Origin: Anaerolineae bacterium
GTDB taxonomy: Bacteria > Chloroflexota > Anaerolineae > 4572-78 > J111
Assembly: GCA_023151115.1 (NCBI GenBank)
Contig: JAKLJP010000063.1
Location: forward strand, 1 to 32,359
DNA length: 32,359 bases
Direction of reading: 5' to 3'
How positions within the stretch are numbered: position 1 is the first letter of the stretch; the number at the start of each line of letters is the position of its first letter. The position numbers and the translations under genes were made by a program. Below, one piece after another: positions 24,398 to 30,188 of the stretch. A model generated the notes under the pieces. The model saw nothing but the letters and a program-made list of their open reading frames with translations. It ran no database searches and was not told the DNA's origin.

Positions 24398-24436
24398 CAA
24401 AAAACCCGCGCGCTTTCTTTAATGAAAGGCACGGGT
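24398..24436 (-). terminator. Probable terminator of the Cys-rich small gene
   Basis: A GC-rich hairpin (about 24404-24417 with 24424-24436, one bulge or mismatch) is followed on the minus strand by a run of T, seen on the plus strand as AAAAAA before ACCCG. It lies more than 100 bp past the stop codon, beyond a large palindrome, so assignment is tentative. Confidence 0.5.
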
Positions 24437-24458
24437 GGGCGGACGGTTAAGTTGGAGA

Positions 24459-24507
24459 TGGAGTCCAAAGCTTGCTTTGGCTTTTCCAAAGCAAGCTTTG
24501 GACTCCA
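24459..24507. repeat. Perfect 22-bp palindrome with nested palindromes
   Basis: Arms 24459-24480 and 24486-24507 are perfectly complementary with a 5-nt loop. Each arm contains its own dyad (CCAAAGC-TT-GCTTTGG), so the element can form one long hairpin or two small ones. It is REP-like and non-coding. Confidence 0.85.
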
Positions 24508-24549
24508 GTTTCTATAATCACCAACTTATTTTGATTACACTCGTTGGAT

Positions 24550-24903
24550 TTAGGCGGCTCGCTTCAGTTCTGACTGGTCGAAGTACTCGGCCACCATCTT
24601 TTGGGCATTTTCATGGCGTTTGAGCAGTTGTTTGTCATTACCTTTAAAGCTGATGATGGTTTGCTGGGCACAGACGGCACAGCCGCGTTGGGCGCGGTAG
24701 CTGTCCATTTCGCAGCTCAGGCAGCTCCCCAGATTAATCATCATCAAGCAAAAAGCCAAAGCGTCGGGGTGGGTATCGGGCAAGGTTGACAGCGAGTCAA
24801 CCAACTTGGCCCATTCTTCGCCGCGCAAATTACGCAAGCGGGCAATCAAACGAGGTGTAAAGAGTAAATCATATTTGCCATAAACCTGCGGAAGATCACT
24901 CAT
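24550..24903 (-). CDS. Small Cys-rich protein of unknown function
   Basis: A 117-aa soluble protein that I do not recognise. I choose the ATG at 24903 because AGGAATGGGA precedes it and the consensus promoter ends upstream; a longer reading to 25047 would run through that promoter. The centre has Cys52, then CLSC (Cys61, Cys64) and CAVC (Cys75, Cys78) ten residues apart, a possible zinc or Fe-S site. The C-terminal third is a charged helix (KQLLKRHENAQKMVAEYF). It is divergent from an A-type Fe-S carrier gene, which makes an Fe-S related role worth testing but not shown. Confidence 0.7.
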   Translation of the reverse strand: MSDLPQVYGKYDLLFTPRLIARLRNLRGEEWAKLVDSLSTLPDTHPDALAFCLMMINLGSCLSCEMDSYRAQRGCAVCAQQTIISFKGNDKQLLKRHENAQKMVAEYFDQSELKRAA

Positions 24904-24976
24904 AATTTCCCATTCCTGCCTTGGCCCGGCTTCACCGGTTATTAAGTTTAAATAACAACTGAAAATAAACATAACT

Positions 24977-25005
24977 ATTATAGCCGGGGCATGGGTGCAT
25001 GTCAA
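24977..25005 (-). promoter_or_regulatory. Perfect sigma-70 promoter of the Cys-rich small gene
   Basis: TTGACA (25000-25005, minus) and TATAAT (24977-24982, minus) are separated by exactly 17 bp, a full consensus match. The start codon is 73 bp downstream. Confidence 0.85.
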
Positions 25006-25040
25006 TAGCTTAATTTTTATGAATTTCACTATAATAAATA

Positions 25041-25069
25041 TTGACAAAATCTTCTCGACTCAGTAAAAT
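25041..25069 (+). promoter_or_regulatory. Sigma-70 promoter of the A-type Fe-S carrier gene
   Basis: TTGACA (25041-25046), a 17-bp spacer and TAAAAT (25064-25069) lie 60 bp before the ATG. The -35 is perfect and the -10 matches 5 of 6 positions. Confidence 0.8.
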
Positions 25070-25129
25070 AACTTTAATCTTCAGCAAGATCAACTTAATC
25101 AAGCTGTTATACAACCTTAGGAGGCATGA

Positions 25130-25486
25130 ATGATTACGTTAACTTCATCGGCGGCCGAGAAGCTGCAAGGCATTATGACTGAAAAAGGATTAAGCAATCA
25201 CGCCCTGCGCGTGTTCGTTTCCGGGGGCGGCTGCTCCGGTCTTTCTTATGGTATGACCTTTTCCGAAGGAGCCGAATTTGGCGACCAGGAATTTGATGTG
25301 AATGGGGTCAAGGTAGTAGTAGATATGGGCAGTATTCAATACCTGGATGGGGCCGAAATTGACTACATTGACAGCCTGATGGGCGGCGGCTTCCGCATTG
25401 AGAATCCTAACGCCGTGCAATCCTGCGCCTGTGGCAGTTCGTTCCGCACCGCCGCTGGCGAGCAAGGCACGCCTTGCAGTCACTAA
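25130..25486 (+). CDS. A-type iron-sulfur carrier protein (IscA/ErpA/SufA family)
   Basis: A 118-aa HesB-like protein that carries Fe-S clusters to apo-enzymes. The three ligand cysteines are present: Cys35 (GGGCSGLSYGM) and Cys99 and Cys101 (SCACGSSF). The tail after the CxC, with an extra Cys116 (TPCSH), is slightly longer than in the standard family. AGGAGG lies six bases before the ATG. A consensus promoter precedes it and a strong terminator follows. It has no isc or suf neighbours here, which is common for ErpA-like members; sequence alone does not separate ErpA, IscA and SufA. Confidence 0.92.
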   Translation: MITLTSSAAEKLQGIMTEKGLSNHALRVFVSGGGCSGLSYGMTFSEGAEFGDQEFDVNGVKVVVDMGSIQYLDGAEIDYIDSLMGGGFRIENPNAVQSCACGSSFRTAAGEQGTPCSH

Positions 25487-25501
25487 ACTAATGCCAACTT
25501 A

Positions 25502-25538
25502 TCGCCCTCACAAATTTTTTGTGGGGGCGATTTTTTTT
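25502..25538 (+). terminator. Strong rho-independent terminator after the A-type carrier gene
   Basis: 12-bp arms (25502-25513 and 25519-25530, one G-U pair) are followed by eight T (25531-25538). The DUF2203 gene starts nine bases later. Confidence 0.9.
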
Positions 25539-25547
25539 GAGAGCCAT

Positions 25548-25937
25548 ATGACCAAAATCTTTACCGTGGCTGAAGCCAACGCTTTGCTGCCGCGCCTCAG
25601 GGTAATTATGGAAGGGATGCAGGTCATCCGCCAGGAAGCGCTGATGCTGCGGCCCGACGTGTGGCCGGTTTTAGAAAAGGCTGTAGGCAACGGCGGCAGC
25701 CGTAAAGCCGGCGAACTGTTGGAACTGTTCAAGCAGTTTGAAAAATTAATGACCGAGTTACAGGGCTACGGCTGCGAGTTGAAGGGGTTGGAACAGGGCC
25801 TGGTCGATTTTCCGGCAATGATACATGGCCGGCAGGTTTATTTGTGCTGGCAGTATAACGAGCCGGAAATTCAGTATTGGCACGACATTGACGCCGGTTT
25901 TGCCGGTCGGCAGCCGTTGAGGGGTGATGAGGGGTGA
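25548..25937 (+). CDS. DUF2203 family protein
   Basis: A 129-aa protein matching the DUF2203 pattern: an opening FTVAEANALLPRLRVIMEGM, a helical middle, and the closing stretch LKGLEQGLVDFPAM...YLCWQYNEPEIQYWHDIDAGFAGRQPL. Function is unknown. I choose the ATG at 25548, where the family sequence begins; a longer reading from 25398 would overlap the carrier gene. The start lies only nine bases after a terminator T-run, so expression depends on read-through or a promoter not seen. A terminator follows the gene. Confidence 0.88.
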   Translation: MTKIFTVAEANALLPRLRVIMEGMQVIRQEALMLRPDVWPVLEKAVGNGGSRKAGELLELFKQFEKLMTELQGYGCELKGLEQGLVDFPAMIHGRQVYLCWQYNEPEIQYWHDIDAGFAGRQPLRGDEG

Positions 25938-25984
25938 GGCGATTTCGCTCTGCCTTAGCGCGGTTGCACTTTGGCCTCTCCCGA

Positions 25985-26013
25985 AGCCAGTTCATTGGAT
26001 GAACTGGCTTTTT
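25985..26013 (+). terminator. Rho-independent terminator of the DUF2203 gene
   Basis: Perfect 11-bp arms (25985-25995 and 25999-26009) with a 3-nt loop are followed by a T-run ending at 26013. Confidence 0.88.
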
Positions 26014-26454
26014 ATACTAAGCGCACGCTAAAATTTCCGTAGGACGGCATCCCTATGCCGTCCTTGCCATTACCTAAAACGGAGGATATAACCATACCAT
26101 TGACTGAGGAGTTGTGAAAGGTTGTTTAACGAGGTCAAGGTTGGTGTGTCTTTAGCTAAATGTTGGCGCATTTTCTTAATCACGGCTATCCAAAAAAATA
26201 AGTAGATCAGGTTGAAGATGATGCTGATGGTTGCGTCTCCCACTATTCTGACTCCAATATGGGTATGAGATATGATGTCCAAGTTTCTGGTAATTTCCGC
26301 ATAGTTTAGCTCTTAATCGCTTGAAGTTCCATCAATTAGGCGTAAAGATAGGGTAAAAGGAGGGTAAAAGGAGGGCAAAAATATGGGGACGCAACATGAA
26401 CGAAATTAGGGTCATCCCCACTTCTGAAATCGTTGCAGCTTAACAAACTGTCAT
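26014..26454. other. AT-richer intergenic stretch without a convincing gene
   Basis: The region between the DUF2203 terminator and the SWIM-gene terminator holds a perfect 9-bp hairpin (26042-26050 with 26055-26063, loop CCCT). It also holds one weak minus-strand reading frame (26070-26282, 70 aa, TTG start, one hydrophobic segment followed by a polar tail). That frame has no ribosome site and no family I recognise. Short AGGGTAAAAGGAGGG tandem units lie near 26347-26375. I see no RNA gene. Confidence 0.5.
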
Positions 26455-26456
26455 AG

Positions 26457-26490
26457 AAAAAACCGTGCTGGCTAATGAGCACGGCTTTTT
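26457..26490 (-). terminator. Bidirectional terminator after the SWIM-domain gene
   Basis: 7-bp GC-rich arms (26463-26469 and 26478-26484) are flanked by A-run 26457-26462 and T-run 26486-26490, so the hairpin can terminate on both strands. The SWIM gene ends within it. Confidence 0.75.
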
Positions 26491-26885
26491 CTTTGCTGTC
26501 CGCCCGGCTTGGGGCGAGTCTTAAAGCCATTGACCTTCCACTTGACCCGGCTGGTCAAAATCACCCCATCGCCGATGGGGAGGGTGGGACGGTGCTGCCG
26601 TTCGGCATCTTCGGGCCTGGCCCAGGCCGACACGCGCCGGCCCTGTTGGGCGGCCCGGAAATTCATGGCCGCAACCACATGGCTGCAGGCTGAGCGCCGA
26701 TCTTCGTCGGGACGCTGCCGGCCCCACTCACAGGTGCAGGTCCCGCCGTTAAGGCCCAGATTGACATCGTAGGTGCGATGCGTTTCACCGCTGGTGACTT
26801 TGTACCAGTTTGACCTGACCTGGCGGACGGTATGGCCCCGGCTCTTGCGCTGAATTTGCTTGGCGCTGGTAATGGTTTGAGCCAT
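26472..26885 (-). CDS. SWIM zinc-finger domain protein
   Basis: A 137-aa basic protein with a SWIM-type zinc site, CxC-x14-CxH: Cys50, Cys52, Cys67 and His69, in GGTCTCEWG...ACSHVVAAM. SWIM domains bind DNA or proteins and occur in helicases, transposases and recombination factors. Here the domain stands alone, with a long basic tail (RVKWKVNGFKTRPKPGGQQRKSRAH). The AAGGAGGT ribosome site is near perfect, and a consensus promoter lies upstream within a paired operator. It is divergent from a small HTH gene. Strong expression signals and a likely repressor suggest a tightly switched gene. Function unknown. Confidence 0.83.
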   Translation of the reverse strand: MAQTITSAKQIQRKSRGHTVRQVRSNWYKVTSGETHRTYDVNLGLNGGTCTCEWGRQRPDEDRRSACSHVVAAMNFRAAQQGRRVSAWARPEDAERQHRPTLPIGDGVILTSRVKWKVNGFKTRPKPGGQQRKSRAH

Positions 26886-26903
26886 GTTACCTCCTTAAAA
26901 ATT

Positions 26904-26922
26904 AGTAGACGGTAGACAGGGG
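26904..26922. repeat. Copy of a dispersed GTAGAYGGTAGACAG repeat
   Basis: AGTAGACGGTAGACAG here matches AGTAGATGGTAGACAG at 31448-31463 in 15 of 16 positions. It lies in the SWIM-gene leader. Confidence 0.6.
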
Positions 26923-26964
26923 TGGTATCTCTCTGCAACTCTGCTACCTTCCTATCATTACTGG

Positions 26965-27018
26965 TCAAACTCTTGATTACTATTATACCATAAAATGGGC
27001 AAGTTATCAAACTCTTGA
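26965..27018. promoter_or_regulatory. Paired operator (two TCAAACTCTTGA boxes)
   Basis: Identical 12-bp boxes lie at 26965-26976 and 27007-27018, 42 bp apart (four helical turns). Each is a dyad TCAA-N4-TTGA. The outer flanks extend the symmetry (ACTGG at 26960-26964, CCAGT at 27019-27023). One box overlaps the -35 of the SWIM promoter and the other covers its start point. Confidence 0.75.
26982..27010 (-). promoter_or_regulatory. Consensus sigma-70 promoter of the SWIM-domain gene
   Basis: TTGATA (27005-27010, minus), a 17-bp spacer and TATAAT (26982-26987, minus). The -10 is perfect and the -35 matches 5 of 6 positions. The start point should fall near 26975, inside an operator box. Confidence 0.85.
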
Positions 27019-27031
27019 CCAGTAGGACATT

Positions 27032-27319
27032 ATGGTGTATAGTGGTCTTATCTTTGGGCGACGGGGGTTGATTGTGCGCGACGAATTACTCAGCACCAGA
27101 GAAGCGGCCGTTCTTTTGGGGATGAGCCAGGAGACGGTGAGCCGGCTCATCAAGAAAGGCAAACTAGAGGGTCAAAAATTGGGGGGATTTTTTGTGGTGA
27201 CCCGCGTCAGCGTGGAGTTTTATGCCACAACTACCAACGGCAAGAGCAAAAATGACCCGACGCGCAAGTTGCCGCAGGTAGATAAACTTATCTCAAGCGA
27301 TGGTGAGAAATTTCGGTAA
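27032..27319 (+). CDS. Small helix-turn-helix protein (excisionase/MerR-like HTH_17)
   Basis: A 95-aa protein. Residues about 19-65 form an excisionase-type winged HTH (LLSTREAAVLLGMSQETVSRLIKKGKLEGQKLGG), as used by Xis proteins and small phage or plasmid regulators. The C-terminal 30 residues are basic and unstructured. The ATG at 27032 lacks a ribosome site; the GTG at 27074, with GGGGG six bases upstream, would remove 14 residues that do not look like part of the fold. It is divergent from the SWIM gene, and the paired operator lies between them, so it is the obvious candidate repressor. No integrase is nearby. Confidence 0.78.
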   Translation: MVYSGLIFGRRGLIVRDELLSTREAAVLLGMSQETVSRLIKKGKLEGQKLGGFFVVTRVSVEFYATTTNGKSKNDPTRKLPQVDKLISSDGEKFR

Positions 27320-27333
27320 AGCGCTCTTAGAAC

Positions 27334-27414
27334 CAATACATTTCAAATAAGGCCGTAGCATAGGGCCTTGTGCCCGCCCACAAGGGGCTAAACTACGTTA
27401 TTTGAAAAGTATTG
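27334..27414. mobile_element. 81-bp MITE-like element with target site duplication
   Basis: 17-bp terminal inverted repeats (27334-27350 and 27398-27414) match at 16 of 17 positions. An inner 7-bp hairpin lies at 27366-27385. The element is flanked by an identical 10-bp direct repeat, CTCTTAGAAC, at 27324-27333 and 27415-27424, the expected mark of transposition. It has no coding capacity. A 10-bp duplication is compatible with an IS4-type transposase acting in trans, but no transposase is in the window. Confidence 0.78.
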
Positions 27415-27431
27415 CTCTTAGAACAGGTTTT

Positions 27432-27476
27432 GCCACGAATTTCACGAATTGGCCAAAAATTCGTGAAATTCGTGGC
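27432..27476. repeat. Perfect 19-bp palindrome
   Basis: Arms 27432-27450 and 27458-27476 are perfectly complementary around a 7-nt loop. The arm begins GCCACGAATTTCACGAATT. It lies 8 bp after the MITE duplication and just past the end of the shorter citrate synthase gene. There is no T-run. Confidence 0.85.
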
Positions 27477-27513
27477 TAGCTGTCAAGCGTTGTCGCCCCA
27501 ATTGATCGGGTGA

Positions 27514-28650
27514 TTACCTATCTTCAAGCGGGGTCCACTTCAAGCCTTTAGGGCCGACATAATCGGCGCGGGGGCGGATCAGGCGGTTATCGGCGTATTG
27601 GGCCATGATGTGGGCGCACCAGCCGGCAATGCGGCTGAGGGCAAACATCGGCGTAAACATGTCGGTTTCCAGGCCCAGCATGTGGAGCAAGGGGGCCGAG
27701 TAGTAATCCACATTCGGGTACAGCTTACGCTCCTGAAAGAAGGGATGCTGGCTCGTGATCTCCTCCAGTTTGGCAGCGATGTCAAACCACTTGCGATTTT
27801 CCGATTGGCCGGCTAGGGCTTCGACCCTGGCCCGCAGATGCGGGGCGCGGGGATCGAGCGCCTTGTAAACTCGGTGGCCAATGCCCATAATCCGCTTTTT
27901 GCTGCTTAAACAACCTTCAAACCACGGCTCCACATTATTGACGTTGCCAATCTCCTGAAATTGCTCCATTGCTTCCTGAACAGCGCCGCCGTGGGCGTGG
28001 CCGCTCAGGGTGCCAATGCCACTGACCACTGCCGAATACATGCCGGCCCAGGTTGAGGCTGTCACCCGGCAGGCAAATGTTGAGGCGTTGTAGTCGTGTT
28101 CGGCCAGCAGCACCAGATAGAGGTCGAGCGCATCTGCGGCTTCGCGGGTTGGCTCTTTGCCATTGAGCATCCACAAAAAATTGGCCGCGTGCCCCAAATC
28201 TTCTCGCGGAGGGATGGGCCGTAAGCCCCTCCGGTAGCGATCAAATGTGGCCATGATGGTAGGCGTTTTGGCCAGAATATCATCGGCTTTGAGCAGGCTA
28301 GTTTCTTTGTCAAAGGTCAGTTTCTCCGGGTCGTACAGGCCAATCTGGGACACACCGGTTCGGCAGACCGACATGGGCCGGGCGTTTGAGGGCATAGAAC
28401 GAATAAGCTTTAAATGATCTTCATTCAAGCTGCGCCGGGCCACCAGCCGGTCGTTTAATTGAGCCAATTCTTTTTGGTTGGGCAGTTTGCCGTGCCACAG
28501 CAAATAGACAACTTCTTCAAAGGTAGCATTAGGAGCTAACTCATCAATATGGTAGCCTCGATAAACCAGCTCACCTTTTTCGCCATCAATAAAGCAGATA
28601 TCTTGCTGACCGACGATGATATCTTCCAGGCCAGCTTTGATTTCAGTCAT
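27514..28650 (-). CDS. Citrate synthase, short type (possibly methylcitrate synthase)
   Basis: A 378-aa enzyme of the short citrate synthase type found in Gram-positives and archaea, condensing acetyl-CoA (or propionyl-CoA) with oxaloacetate. Catalytic residues are His220 (GHAHGG), His259 (GIGHRVYK) and Asp315 (NVDYYS). The N-terminal NADH-regulatory domain of long enzymes is absent. GGAGAT precedes the ATG by about nine bases. It lies 21 bp after a different citrate synthase gene, so the two are co-transcribed. Sequence does not separate citrate from 2-methylcitrate synthase activity; the duplication makes different substrates plausible. Confidence 0.92.
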   Translation of the reverse strand: MTEIKAGLEDIIVGQQDICFIDGEKGELVYRGYHIDELAPNATFEEVVYLLWHGKLPNQKELAQLNDRLVARRSLNEDHLKLIRSMPSNARPMSVCRTGVSQIGLYDPEKLTFDKETSLLKADDILAKTPTIMATFDRYRRGLRPIPPREDLGHAANFLWMLNGKEPTREAADALDLYLVLLAEHDYNASTFACRVTASTWAGMYSAVVSGIGTLSGHAHGGAVQEAMEQFQEIGNVNNVEPWFEGCLSSKKRIMGIGHRVYKALDPRAPHLRARVEALAGQSENRKWFDIAAKLEEITSQHPFFQERKLYPNVDYYSAPLLHMLGLETDMFTPMFALSRIAGWCAHIMAQYADNRLIRPRADYVGPKGLKWTPLEDR

Positions 28651-28671
28651 AACATCATCTCCAAGGGCCGA

Positions 28672-29961
28672 TTATTGGCGCTTTTCAATTGGGATATAGT
28701 CTCGCTCGTCTGCGCCCAGGTAGATCTGGCGGGGGCGAGCAATTTTTTGCTCGGTGTCGTCCAGCATTTCCATCCATTGAGACAACCAGCCCGAGGCGCG
28801 GGGAATAGCAAAGAGGAAGGGAAACATGTCCATGGGGAAGCGCAGGGTGTGATAGATAATGCCGCTGTAGAAATCTACGTTGGGGTACAGTTTGCGGGAG
28901 ATAAAGTAATCGTCTTGGAGAGCAATGCGCTCTAACTCAAGGGCGATATCCAGCAGGGCGTTACTGCCGGTCACTTCGAACACTTCGTAGGCCACCTTTT
29001 TGATAATGCTGGCGCGGGGATCATAATTTTTGTAAACCCGATGTCCAAACCCCATTAGCCGGACCTCGCCTTTTTTGACCCGCTCGATATAAGCCGGAAC
29101 GTTGGCAACGGTGCCGATTTCGTTCAACATCAGTAGGACAGCCTCATTGGCCCCGCCATGCAGAGGGCCATAAAGCGCCGCCGCTGCCGCGGAGAGGGCG
29201 CTGTACGGGTCGGCCATACTGGAGCCAACCGCTCGCATGACTGAGGTGGAGCAGTTCTGCTCATGGTCGGCGTGGAGGATAAATAAGACATCCATGGCCC
29301 GCGCCAGCGCCGGATGCACCTCGTAGTCGCGCTGGTTCATATAATCGAGCATGTATAACAAGTTTGCGGTGTAGCTCAGCGAACTATCAGGGTAGTTGAA
29401 GGGCCGGCCAATACGATGGCGGTAAGCAAAAGCAGCAATGGTGGGCAATTTGCCAATAATCCGCCAGATTTGTTTCTCGCGTACCTGCGGGTCACGCACA
29501 TGTTTGGCTTCGGGGTAGAGGGTAGACATGGCCGAAACGGCGCTGATTAAAATACCCATCGGGTGAGCATCGTAGCGAAAGGCGCGAATCAGTTGCACCA
29601 AATTCTCATGAATAAAGGTGTGACGCAAAATCCGGTTTTCCCAATACTCCAATTGCTCTTTGGTTGGCAACTCTCCGTACAAAATAAGGTAGGACACTTC
29701 CAGGTACGTGCTCTTTTCGGCTAACTGTTCAATGGGATAACCGCGATAGCGCAAGATACCTTTATCGCCATCAATGTAGGTAATGGAACTTTTACAGGCG
29801 GCGGTGTTCATATAGGCGGGGTCGTAAGCCATCAGGCCAAAATCGTCGGGGTTAACTTTGATTTTGCGCAAATCTGTCGCGTGGATAGTATCATACTCGA
29901 TTGGAACCTCATAGGTTTTACCGGTACGATTATCTGTTATGGTTAAGGTATTATTGCTCAT
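28672..29961 (-). CDS. gltA: Citrate synthase, long GltA type
   Basis: A 429-aa enzyme of the long, hexameric GltA type. The N-terminal beta domain (1-50: LTITDNRTGKTYEVPIEYDTIHATDLRKI) is present, and catalytic residues are His268 (LHGGAN), His307 (GFGHRVYK) and Asp363 (NVDFYSG). It supplies citrate to the TCA cycle. AAAGGAG lies eight bases before the ATG. A perfect dyad sits 31 bp upstream of the start. It is the first gene of the pair. Being the canonical form, I take it as the main TCA enzyme. Confidence 0.95.
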   Translation of the reverse strand: MSNNTLTITDNRTGKTYEVPIEYDTIHATDLRKIKVNPDDFGLMAYDPAYMNTAACKSSITYIDGDKGILRYRGYPIEQLAEKSTYLEVSYLILYGELPTKEQLEYWENRILRHTFIHENLVQLIRAFRYDAHPMGILISAVSAMSTLYPEAKHVRDPQVREKQIWRIIGKLPTIAAFAYRHRIGRPFNYPDSSLSYTANLLYMLDYMNQRDYEVHPALARAMDVLFILHADHEQNCSTSVMRAVGSSMADPYSALSAAAAALYGPLHGGANEAVLLMLNEIGTVANVPAYIERVKKGEVRLMGFGHRVYKNYDPRASIIKKVAYEVFEVTGSNALLDIALELERIALQDDYFISRKLYPNVDFYSGIIYHTLRFPMDMFPFLFAIPRASGWLSQWMEMLDDTEQKIARPRQIYLGADERDYIPIEKRQ

Positions 29962-29992
29962 GGCTGCTCCTTTTTATATGTGAGGAATTCTA

Positions 29993-30010
29993 GAGGCAAT
30001 CAATTGCCTC
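29993..30010. promoter_or_regulatory. Dyad upstream of the citrate synthase pair (candidate operator)
   Basis: Perfect 8-bp arms GAGGCAAT and ATTGCCTC with a 2-bp centre lie in the leader, 31 bp before the GltA start. A weak minus-strand TAAAAT -10-like box lies at 30098-30103. The binding protein is unknown. Confidence 0.45.
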
Positions 30011-30188
30011 AGGTAAGCAGTATTGTATCCGGCAGGTCGGAAACAATCAACCCAGGAAAGGTCCAACCACCTGTGAGGCCAGGCGAAAATTCGCTGTATT
30101 TTAGCATAGAAGGGTCCAGTCCCAAAATGGTGGGAGAGGCGAATGAGCGAATAAAAAACCGCTATCTTCAACCCTCAGCTTTCTATCT

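Noticed and set aside
26070..26282. A 70-aa minus-strand frame with one hydrophobic segment
   Set aside because: It has a TTG start, no ribosome site and no recognised family; kept only as a note in the intergenic entry.
27323..27476. CRISPR-like array made of the repeats after the HTH gene
   Set aside because: The repeats are inverted, not regularly spaced direct repeats, and differ from each other; they fit a MITE plus a separate palindrome.
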